10,148 bases of DNA from contig JBAMDO010000532.1 in NCBI GenBank assembly GCA_037074765.1, positions 1 to 10,148 on the forward strand. Direction: 5' to 3'. The translations under genes and the position numbers were made by a program. The notes under the pieces are model-generated. The model was not told the DNA's origin, did no database searches, and saw nothing but the letters and a program-made list of their open reading frames with translations. This DNA is from Mansonella perstans (taxonomy: Eukaryota; Nematoda; Chromadorea; Rhabditida; Onchocercidae). Each line of letters opens with the position of its first letter. The stretch's first letter is position 1. Shown here one piece after another: positions 1 through 6,665 of the stretch.

Positions 1-22
1 TTGTTTGGAAAAATCCCATGGA

Positions 23-145
23 ATTTCATTTGCAGCAGTCAGTTTGACCAGATTGAGTGGTTTTTTAAAAGGAGTCTAATAGATTTCATTTACAACATCA
101 TATGTTTACACATTTAAAGGAATCTAGAGGACTAAAATCTTATGT
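23..145 (+). repeat. X module (type copy): a-b with deleted c unit, 123 bp
   Basis: Unit a (23-82) is the GACCAG / GGAGTCTAATAG variant and unit b (83-130) the CATCATATG variant. Only a short remnant of the third unit follows (131-145, ACTAAAATCTTATGT). The same AAAATCTTATGT end is seen on a full-length c unit at 9953-10015, so X is best explained as a 171-bp module that lost 48 bp. Further copies lie at 2190-2312, 3032-3154, 4452-4572, 6837-6959, 8003-8114 (shorter) and 5461-5572 (damaged). Most X copies follow a Y' and precede a Y. Confidence 0.88.
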
Positions 146-316
146 ATTTCATTTGCAGCAGTCAGTTTAACAGATTGAGTGGTTTTTTAAAAAGAGTCTA
201 ACAGATTTCATTTACAACAGCATATGTTAAACATTTAAAGGAATCTAGAGAGCTTCATTTAAAACAGCACGTACAAATATAGATACGTTTAATATTGTTT
301 GGAAAAATCCCATGGA
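146..316 (+). repeat. Y module (type copy): a-b-c, 171 bp
   Basis: The units are a (146-204, AACAG and AAGAGTCTAACAG variant), b (205-252, ends AATCTAGAGAG) and c (253-316, GCACGTACAAATATAG, ends AAAATCCCATGGA). This is the commonest module. Two b sub-variants segregate: CATTTACAACAGC (for example 146, 2313, 3155, 6116, 6960, 8274, 8818, 9354) and CATTTCCAACAGC (for example 724, 1300, 1471, 2018, 2861, 3733, 4282, 4573, 4744, 5290, 6666, 7832). It holds recurrent CATATG, TCTAGA and CCATGG hexamers, so digestion at these sites should give a ladder. The 171-bp length matches primate alpha satellite, but I see no sequence similarity to it. Confidence 0.9.
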
Positions 317-395
317 ATTTCATTTGCAGCAGTCAGTTTGACCAGATTGAGTGGTTTTTTAAAAGGAGTCTAATAGATTTCATTTACAACATCAT

Positions 396-407
396 ATGTT
401 TAAACAT
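396..407. other. 12-bp palindrome ATGTTTAAACAT in unit b of Z
   Basis: ATGTTTAAACAT is self-complementary and overlaps CATATG on its left. It occurs in most Z copies; X, V and Y modules instead have ATGTTTACACAT or ATGTTAAACAT, which break the symmetry. It may be chance in AT-rich DNA. Confidence 0.6.
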
Positions 408-442
408 TTAAAGGAGGAATCTAGAGGACTTCATTAAAACAG

Positions 443-454
443 CACGTTAACGTG
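443..454. other. Perfect 12-bp palindrome CACGTTAACGTG (type copy)
   Basis: CACGTTAACGTG equals its own reverse complement and contains the hexamer GTTAAC. It sits in unit c1 of each complete Z module and of both Y/Z hybrids: 443, 1019, 1766, 2610, 3452, 4030, 5039, 5690, 6414, 7580, 8556, 9113 and 10137 (start positions, 13 copies). In the CGCATAAG sub-variant the symmetry extends to 14 bp (GCACGTTAACGTGC). It could be a binding site for a dimeric protein, but no evidence beyond symmetry and conservation supports this. Confidence 0.8.
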
Positions 455-590
455 TGCATAGGTTTAACGTTGTTCGGGAGGACCTTGTGAATTTCATTTG
501 CAATAGCGAATTAAAATTTCATTTACAGCAGCGATTTTCAGCAGATTCTGTCGGTCTTTTGAAGGAATTTTATACGTTTCATATAAAACA

Positions 591-608
591 ACATGTTTAA
601 GTACATGT
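591..608. other. Paired ACATGT sites in unit f of W (type copy)
   Basis: ACATGT (591-596), a 6-bp spacer TTAAGT and ACATGT (603-608). Each ACATGT is itself a palindrome, so the pair reads the same in both orientations. The pair is kept in nearly every W; the copy at 9161-9353 has lost the left member (ACATCT). Confidence 0.7.
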
Positions 609-629
609 AAGTTGAATATAGTTTGAAAA

Positions 630-642
630 AATCCCGGGGATT
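630..642. other. 13-bp odd palindrome AATCCC-S-GGGATT at the f/g boundary
   Basis: The arms AATCCC and GGGATT are perfect complements around one central base. That base is G in seven W modules (491, 1814, 5087, 7628, 8604, 9161, 9631) and C in six (1067, 2658, 3500, 4078, 5738, 6462), so the two forms are exact reverse complements of each other. The arms are unchanged in all copies. The site contains CCCGGG. Confidence 0.75.
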
Positions 643-654
643 TCATTTAATACA

Positions 655-692
655 GCACGTACAAATATAGATAGCACGTACAAATATAGATA
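655..692 (+). repeat. 19-bp direct duplication inside unit g
   Basis: GCACGTACAAATATAGATA occurs twice in a row (655-673 and 674-692). The other g units carry it once. It looks like a recent slippage event inside an already formed module, and it marks copies of common descent. Confidence 0.95.
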
Positions 693-723
693 CGTTTAAT
701 ATTGTTTGGAAAAATCCCATGGA

Positions 724-1299
724 ATTTCATTTGCAGCAGTCAGTTTAACAGATTGAGTGGTTTTTTAAAAAGAGTCTAACAGATTTCATTTCCAACAGCA
801 TATGTTAAACATTTAAAGGAATCTAGAGAGCTTCATTTAAAACAGCACGTACAAATATAGATACGTTTAATATTGTTTGGAAAAATCCATGGAATTTCAT
901 TTGCAGCAGTCAGTTTGACCAGATTGAGTGGTTTTTTAAAAGGAGTCTAATAGATTTCATTTACAACATCATATGTTTAAACATTTAAAGAGGAATCTAG
1001 AGGACTTCATTAAAACAGCACGTTAACGTGTGCATAGGTTTAACGTTGTTCGGGAGGACCTTGTGAATTTCATTTGCAATAGCGAATTAAAATTTCATTT
1101 ACAGCAGCGATTTTCAGCAGATTCTGTCGGTCTTTTGAAGGAATTTTATACGTTTCATATAAAACAACATGTTTAAGTACATGTAAGTTGAATATAGTTT
1201 GAAAAAATCCCCGGGATTTCATTTAATACAGCACGTACAAATATAGATAGCACGTACAAATATAGATACGTTTAATATTGTTTGGAAAAATCCCATGGA
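724..1299 (+). repeat. Higher-order block 1: Y-Z-W, 576 bp
   Basis: It contains Y (724-893), Z (894-1066) and W (1067-1299). Y has lost one C in its CCATGG junction (near 888) and Z has lost one G in AAAGGAGG (near 990). W carries the 19-bp duplication at 1231-1249 and 1250-1268. There is no X module. The Y-Z part pairs with 3733-4077 in the 1.06-kb long-range duplication. Confidence 0.88.
1231..1268 (+). repeat. 19-bp direct duplication inside unit g (second copy)
   Basis: This is the same GCACGTACAAATATAGATA doubling as at 655-692, here at 1231-1249 and 1250-1268. The two adjacent W modules that share it (491 and 1067) probably arose from one another. Confidence 0.95.
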
Positions 1300-2017
1300 A
1301 TTTCATTTGCAGCAGTCAGTTTAACAGATTGAGTGGTTTTTTAAAAAGAGTCTAACAGATTTCATTTCCAACAGCATATGTTAAACATTTAAAGGAATCT
1401 AGAGAGCTTCATTTAAAACAGCACGTACAAATATAGACACATTTAATATTGTTTGGAAAAATCCCATGGAATTTCATTTGCAGCAGTCAGTTTAACAGAT
1501 TGAGTGGTTTTTTAAAAAGAGTCTAACAGATTTCATTTCCAACAGCATATGTTAAACATTTAAAGGAATCTAGAGAGCTTCATTTAAAACAGCACGTACA
1601 AATATAGATACGTTTAATATTGTTTGGAAAAATCCCATGGAATTTCATTTGCAGCAGTCAGTTTGACCAGATTGAGTGGTTTTTTAAAAGGAGTCTAATA
1701 GATTTCATTTACAACATCATATGTTAAACATTTAAGGGAATCTAGAGGGACTTCATTTAAAACAGCACGTTAACGTGCGCATAAGTTTAACGTTGTTCGG
1801 GAGGATCTTGTGAATTCCATTAACAGTAGCGAATTAAAATTTCATTTACAGCAGCGATTTTCAGCAGATTCTGTCGGTCTTTTGAAGGAATTTTGTACGT
1901 TTCATATAAAACAACATGTTTAAGTACATGTAAGTTGAATATAGTTTGAAAAAATCCCGGGGATTTCATTTAATACAGCACGTACAAATATAGATACATT
2001 TAATATTGTTTGGAAGA
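1300..2017 (+). repeat. Higher-order block 2: Y-Y-Z-W, 718 bp
   Basis: It contains Y (1300-1470), Y (1471-1641), Z (1642-1813) and W (1814-2017). The first Y carries a private variant in unit c, ATAGACACATTTAAT instead of ATAGATACGTTTAAT, which recurs at 4573-4743. Z and W are the CGCATAAG / GAATTCC sub-variant. The W end is shortened: GGAAGAATCTCATTT replaces the usual GGAAAAATCCCATGGAATTTC junction. The whole block matches 4573-5289 at an offset of about 3273. Confidence 0.88.
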
Positions 2018-2860
2018 ATCTCATTTGCAGCAGTCAGTTTGACCAGATTGAGTGGTTTTTTAAAAAGAGTCTAACAGATTTCATTTCCAACAGCATATGT
2101 TAAACATTTAAAGGAATCTAGAGAGCTTCATTTAAAACAGCACGTACAAATATAGATACGTTTAATATTGTTTGGAAAAATCCCATGGAATTTCATTTGC
2201 AGCAGTCAGTTTGACCAGATTGAGTGGTTTTTTAAAAGGAGTCTAATACATTTCATTTACAACATCATATGTTTACACATTTAAAGGAATCTAGAGGACT
2301 AAAATCTTATGTATTTCATTTGCAGCAGTCAGTTTAACAGATTGAGTGGTTTTTTAAAAAGAGTCTAACAGATTTCATTTACAACAGCATATGTTAAACA
2401 TTTAAAGGAATCTAGAGAGCTTCATTTAAAACAGCACGTACAAATATAGATACGTTTAATATTGTTTGGAAAAATCCCATGGAATTTCATTTGCAGCAGT
2501 CAGTTTGACCAGATTGAGTGGTTTTTTAAAAGGAGTCTAATAGATTTCATTTACAACATCATATGTTTAAACATTTAAAGGAGGAATCTAGAGGACTTCA
2601 TTAAAACAGCACGTTAACGTGTGCATAGGTTTAACGTTGTTCGGGAGGACCTTGTGAATTTCATTTGCAATAGCGAATTAAAATTTCATTTACAGCAGCG
2701 ATTTTCAGCAGATTCTGTCGGTCTTTTGAAGGAATTTTATACGTTTCATATAAAACAACATGTTTAAGTACATGTAAGTTGAATATAGTTTGAAAAAATC
2801 CCCGGGATTTCATTTAATACAGCACGTACAATATAGATACATTTAATATTGTTTGGAAGA
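2018..2860 (+). repeat. Higher-order block 3: Y'-X-Y-Z-W, 843 bp
   Basis: It contains Y' (2018-2189), X (2190-2312), Y (2313-2483), Z (2484-2657) and W (2658-2860). Y' starts ATCTCATTTG after a shortened junction. Its unit a is a mosaic, with the GACCAG head of Z/X type and the AAGAGTCTAACAG tail of Y type, which suggests gene conversion or exchange within the unit. W lacks the 19-bp duplication and has lost one A in ACAATATAG. This is the fullest common order of the array. Confidence 0.88.
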
Positions 2861-3732
2861 ATCTCATTTGCAGCAGTCAGTTTAACAGATTGAGTGTTTT
2901 TTTAAAAAGAGTCTAACAGATTTCATTTCCAACAGCATATGTTAAACATTTAAAGGAATCTAGAGAGCTTCATTTAAAACAGCACGTACAAATATAGATA
3001 CGTTTAATATTGTTTGGAAAAATCCCATGGAATTTCATTTGCAGCAGTCAGTTTGACCAGATTGAGTGGTTTTTTAAAAGGAGTCTAATAGATTTCATTT
3101 ACAACATCATATGTTTACACATTTAAAGGAATCTAGAGGACTAAAATCTTATGTATTTCATTTGCAGCAGTCAGTTTAACAGATTGAGTGGTTTTTTAAA
3201 AAGAGTCTAACAGATTTCATTTACAACAGCATATGTTAAACATTTAAAGGAATCTAGAGAGCTTCATTTAAAACAGCACGTACAAATATAGATACGTTTA
3301 ATATTGTTTGGAAAAATCCCATGGAATTTCATTTGCAGCAGTCAGTTTGACCAGATTGAGTGGTTTTTTAAAAGGAGTCTAATAGATTTCATTTACAACA
3401 TCATATGTTTAAACATTTAAAGGAGGAATCTAGAGGACTTCATTAAAACAGCACGTTAACGTGTGCATAGGTTTAACGTTGTTCGGGAGGACCTTGTGAA
3501 TTTCATTTGCAATAGCGAATTAAAATTTCATTTACAGCAGCGATTTTCAGCAGATTCTGTCGGTCTTTTGAAGGAATTTTATACGTTTCATATAAAACAA
3601 CATGTTTAAGTACATGTAAGTTGAATATAGTTTGAAAAAATCCCCGGGATTTCATTTAATACAGCACGTACAAATATAGATAGCACGTACAAATATAGAT
3701 ACGTTTAATATTGTTTGGAAAAATCCCATGGA
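2861..3732 (+). repeat. Higher-order block 4: Y'-X-Y-Z-W, 872 bp
   Basis: It contains Y' (2861-3031), X (3032-3154), Y (3155-3325), Z (3326-3499) and W (3500-3732). It is a direct tandem neighbour of block 3 with the same module order. The main difference is W, which carries the 19-bp duplication (3664-3682 and 3683-3701). The X-Y-Z-W part copies 23-723. Unit a of Y' reads GAGTGTTTTTTT, one G fewer than usual. Confidence 0.88.
3664..3701 (+). repeat. 19-bp direct duplication inside unit g (third copy)
   Basis: This is the third and last occurrence of the doubled GCACGTACAAATATAGATA (3664-3682, 3683-3701). The other ten W modules have it once. Its presence here and at 655-692 ties the two regions together as a segmental copy. 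Confidence 0.95.
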
Positions 3733-4281
3733 ATTTCATTTGCAGCAGTCAGTTTAACAGATTGAGTGGTTTTTTAAAAAGAGTCTAACAGATTTCATTT
3801 CCAACAGCATATGTTAAACATTTAAAGGAATCTAGAGAGCTTCATTTAAAACAGCACGTACAAATATAGATACGTTTAATATTGTTTGGAAAAATCCCAT
3901 GGAATTTCATTTGCAGCAGTCAGTTTGACCAGATTGAGTGGTTTTTTAAAAGGAGTCTAATAGATTTCATTTACAACATCATATGTTTAAACATTTAAAG
4001 GAGGAATCTAGAGGACTTCATTAAAACAGCACGTTAACGTGTGCATAGGTTTAACGTTGTTCGGGAGGATCTTGTGAATTCCATTAACAGTAGCGAATTA
4101 AAATTTCATTTACAGCAGCGATTTTCAGCAGATTCTGTCGGTCTTTTGAAGGAATTTTGTACGTTTCATATAAAACAACATGTTTAAGTACATGTAAGTT
4201 GAATATAGTTTGAAAAAATCCCCGGGATTTCATTTAATACAGCACGTACAAATATAGATACATTTAATATTGTTTGGAAGA
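3733..4281 (+). repeat. Higher-order block 5: Y-Z-W, 549 bp, mosaic Z/W
   Basis: It contains Y (3733-3903), Z (3904-4077) and W (4078-4281). Z begins as the GTGCATAGG sub-variant but changes to the other sub-variant near its end (GGATCTTGTGAATTCC at about 4067-4082). The d unit of W and the TTTTGTACG end of e also follow the second type. The switch lies near 4060 and marks a recombination junction between two lineages. Confidence 0.86.
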
Positions 4282-5289
4282 ATCTCATTTGCAGCAGTCA
4301 GTTTAACAGATTGAGTGTTTTTTAAAAAGAGTCTAACAGATTTCATTTCCAACAGCATATGTTAAACATTTAAAGGAATCTAGAGAGCTTCATTTAAAAC
4401 AGCACGTACAAATATAGATACGTTTAATATTGTTTGGAAAAATCCCATGGAATTTCATTTGCAGCAGTCAGTTTGACCAGATTGAGTGGTTTTTAAAAGG
4501 AGTCTAATAGATTTCATTTACAACATCATATGTTAAACATTTAAAGGAATCTAGAGGACTAAAATCTTATGTATTTCATTTGCAGCAGTCAGTTTAACAG
4601 ATTGAGTGGTTTTTTAAAAAGAGTCTAACAGATTTCATTTCCAACAGCATATGTTAAACATTTAAAGGAATCTGGAGAGCTTCATTTAAAACAGCACGTA
4701 CAAATATAGACACATTTAATATTGTTTGGAAAAATCCCATGGAATTTCATTTGCAGCAGTCAGTTTAACAGATTGAGTGGTTTTTTAAAAAGAGTCTAAC
4801 AGATTTCATTTCCAACAGCATATGTTAAACATTTAAAGGAATCTAGAGAGCTTCATTTAAAACAGCACGTACAAATATAGATACGTTTAATATTGTTTGG
4901 AAAAATCCCATGGAATTTCATTTGCAGCAGTCAGTTTGACCAGATTGAGTGGTTTTTTAAAAGGAGTCTAATAGATTTCATTTACAACATCATATGTTTA
5001 AACATTTAAAGGAATCTAGAGGACTTCATTTAAAACAGCACGTTAACGTGCGCATAAGTTTAACGTTGTTCGGGAGGATCTTGTGAATTCCATTAACAGT
5101 AGCGAATTAAAATTTCATTTACAGCAGCGATTTTCAGCAGATTCTGTCGGTCTTTTGAAGGAATTTTTACGTTTCATATAAAACAACATGTTTAAGTACA
5201 TGTAAGTTGAATATAGTTTGAAAAAATCCCGGGGATTTCATTTAATACAGCACGTACAAATATAGATACATTTAATATTGTTTGGAAGA
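4282..5289 (+). repeat. Higher-order block 6: Y'-X-Y-Y-Z-W, 1008 bp
   Basis: It contains Y' (4282-4451), X (4452-4572), Y (4573-4743), Y (4744-4914), Z (4915-5086) and W (5087-5289). X is 121 bp with a shorter T run and ATGTTAAAC. The first Y shares the ATAGACACATTT variant with 1300-1470 and has lost its TCTAGA site (TCTGGAGAG near 4671). Unit e of W has lost one base (GGAATTTTTACG near 5161-5171). The Y-Y-Z-W part is the partner of block 2. Confidence 0.87.
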
Positions 5290-5951
5290 ATCTCATTTGC
5301 AGCAGTCAGTTTAACAGATTGAGTGTTTTTTTAAAAAGAGTCTAACAGATTTCATTTCCAACAGCATATGTTAAACATTTAAAGGAATCTAGAGAGCTTC
5401 ATTTAAAACAGCACGTACAAATATAGATACGTTTAATATTGTTTGGAAAAATCCCATGGAATTTCATTTGCAGCAGTCAGTTTGACCAGATTGAGTGGTT
5501 TTTTAAAAGGAGTCTAATAGATTTCATTTACAACATCATATGTTTACACATTAAAGAATTAAATAAATTTATATTTCATTGCACAGTCAGTTGACCAATG
5601 ATGTTTTTAAAAAGAGTCTAACAGATTTCATTTACAACAGCATATGTTAAACATTTAAAGGAGGAATCTAGAGGACTTCATTAAAACAGCACGTTAACGT
5701 GTGCATAGGTTTAACGTTGTTCGGGAGGACCTTGTGAATTTCATTTGCAATAGCGAATTAAAATTTCATTTACAGCAGCGATTTTCAGCAGATTCTGTCG
5801 GTCTTTTGAAGGAATTTTATACGTTTCATATAAAACAACATGTTTAAGTACATGTAAGTTGAATATAGTTTGAAAAAATCCCCGGGATTTCATTTAATAC
5901 AGCACGTACAAATATAGATACGTTTAATATTGTTTGGAAGAAACTCATGGA
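5290..5951 (+). repeat. Higher-order block 7: Y'-X(damaged)-Y/Z hybrid-W, 662 bp
   Basis: It contains Y' (5290-5460), a damaged X (5461-5572), a hybrid module (5573-5737) and W (5738-5951). The hybrid starts with a Y-type a (AAGAGTCTAACAG) and the b head CAACAGCATATG, then switches to the Z-type b tail AAAGGAGGAATC and unit c1. One module of about 171 bp has therefore been lost by exchange between Y and Z. The W junction reads GGAAGAAACTCATGGA, a form also seen at 7115 and 9830. Confidence 0.85.
5549..5612 (+). repeat. Degenerate stretch with many single-base losses
   Basis: The sequence stays collinear with the X-to-Y junction elsewhere (for example 3118-3200) but drops single bases repeatedly: CATTAAAG for CATTTAAAGG, CATTGCACAGTCAG for CATTTGCAGCAGTCAG, AGTTGACC for AGTTTGACC, and CCAATGATG for CCAGATTGAGTGG. 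X is 112 bp here instead of 123, and the following a unit is 52 bp instead of 59-60. The loss-only pattern packed into about 65 bases looks more like an unpolished assembly join or consensus error than normal repeat decay. It may also be a true recombination scar. Confidence 0.75.
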
Positions 5952-6115
5952 ATTTCATTTGCAGCAGTCAGTTTGACCAGATTGAATGGTTTCTCAAAAG
6001 GAGTCTAATAGATTTCATTTACAACATCATATGTTAAACATTTAAAGGAATCTAGAGAGCTTCATTTAAAACAACACGTACAAAAATATAGATACGTTTA
6101 ATATTGTTTGGAAAA
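5952..6115 (+). repeat. V module (type copy): a-b-c variant, 164 bp
   Basis: Unit a (5952-6011) has GACCAGATTGAATGG and TTTCTCAAAAGGAG, unit b (6012-6059) is CATCATATG with a Y-like tail, and unit c (6060-6115) reads AACAACACGTACAAAAATATAG. V combines X/Z-type a with Y-type b tail and c, plus private substitutions. Only one other copy exists, at 7131-7294. The shortened junction GAAAAATCTCATTTGC to the next Y is shared by both copies. Confidence 0.88.
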
Positions 6116-6665
6116 ATCTCATTTGCAACAGTCAGTTTAGCAGATTGAGTGGTTTTTTTAAAAAGAGTCTAACAGATTTCATTTACAACAGCATATGTTA
6201 AACATTTAAAGGAATCTAGAGAGCTTCATTTAAAACAGCACGTACAAATATAGATACGTTTAATATTGTTTGGAAAAATCCCATGGAATTTCATTTGCAG
6301 CAGTCAGTTTGACCAGATTGAGTGGTTTTTTAAAAGGAGTCTAATAGATTTCATTTACAACATCATATGTTTAAACATTTAAAGGAGGAATCTAGAGGAC
6401 TTCATTAAAACAGCACGTTAACGTGTGCATAGGTTTAACGTTGTTCGGGAGGACCTTGTGAATTTCATTTGCAATAGCGAATTAAAATTTCATTTACAGC
6501 AGCGATTTTCAGCAGATTCTGTCGGTCTTTTGAAGGAATTTTATACGTTTCATATAAAACAACATGTTTAAGTACATGTAAGTTGAATATAGTTTGAAAA
6601 AATCCCCGGGATTTCATTTAATACAGCACGTACAAATATAGATACATTTAATGTTGTTTGGAAGA
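5952..6665 (+). repeat. Higher-order block 8: V-Y-Z-W, 714 bp
   Basis: It contains V (5952-6115), Y (6116-6287), Z (6288-6461) and W (6462-6665). V-Y is the first copy of a duplicated pair (second copy 7131-7456). The Y has the CATTTGCAACAG and TTTAGCAG variants in unit a and an extra T in its T run. Z and W are of the common GTGCATAGG type, with one private change in g (AATGTTGTTTGG near 6651). Confidence 0.87.

Larger units (their letters stand above)
317..490 (+). repeat. Z module (type copy): a-b-c1, 174 bp
   Basis: The units are a (317-376, GACCAG / CTAATAG variant), b (377-428, ATGTTTAAACAT then AAAGGAGGAATC) and c1 (429-490). Unit c1 is distinctive: it holds the palindrome CACGTTAACGTG (443-454), then GTTGTTCGGGAGGACC, and ends CTTGTGA. 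Z is followed directly by W in every complete copy. A second sub-variant (1642-1813, 4915-5086, 8989-9160) reads CGTGCGCATAAG and GGATCTTGTGAATTCC instead, and its b unit lacks the extra GGA. Confidence 0.9.
1..723 (+). repeat. Higher-order block 0 (partial): tail-X-Y-Z-W
   Basis: It contains the tail of a preceding c- or g-type unit (1-22), X (23-145), Y (146-316), Z (317-490) and W (491-723). Its left end is cut by the window. It is nearly identical to 3010-3732. The W module carries the extra 19-bp internal duplication. These four modules are the type examples used for the other blocks. Confidence 0.9.
491..723 (+). repeat. W module (type copy): d-e-f-g, 233 bp with internal duplication
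   Basis: W is built from d (491-515, a 25-bp partial unit), e (516-575, alignable to unit a through CAGCAG, CAGATT, GGT and AAGGA), f (576-639, alignable to unit c, ends AAAAAATCCCGGGG) and g (640-723, a c-like unit starting ATTTCATTTAATACAGCACG). It is the most diverged module and ends each higher-order block. Lengths are 233 bp with the 19-bp duplication, 214 bp with the full junction, 203-204 bp where about 10 bp of the junction is lost, and 193 bp for the copy at 9161-9353. Thirteen copies are present. Confidence 0.9.

Noticed and set aside
1..117. Open plus-strand frame starting TTG and similar frames of about 40 codons across a and b units
   Set aside because: It recurs only where unit a is the GACCAG variant, lacks an ATG, ends at TAA in unit b, and is shifted in Y modules. 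This is chance openness in repeat DNA.
463..479. CENP-B-box-like string in unit c1 (TTTAACGTTGTTCGGGA)
   Set aside because: It matches only 6 of the 9 core bases of nTTCGnnnnAnnCGGGn and 8 of 17 overall. The essential CG of TTCG and the central A are missing, so I do not call it a CENP-B box.
582..588. TATAAAA string in unit f as a promoter
   Set aside because: It occurs in every W in 70% AT DNA, with no adjacent gene or other promoter element.
5561..5566. AATAAA polyadenylation-like signal
   Set aside because: It is a single occurrence inside the degenerate stretch, made by base losses, with no transcript or gene upstream.
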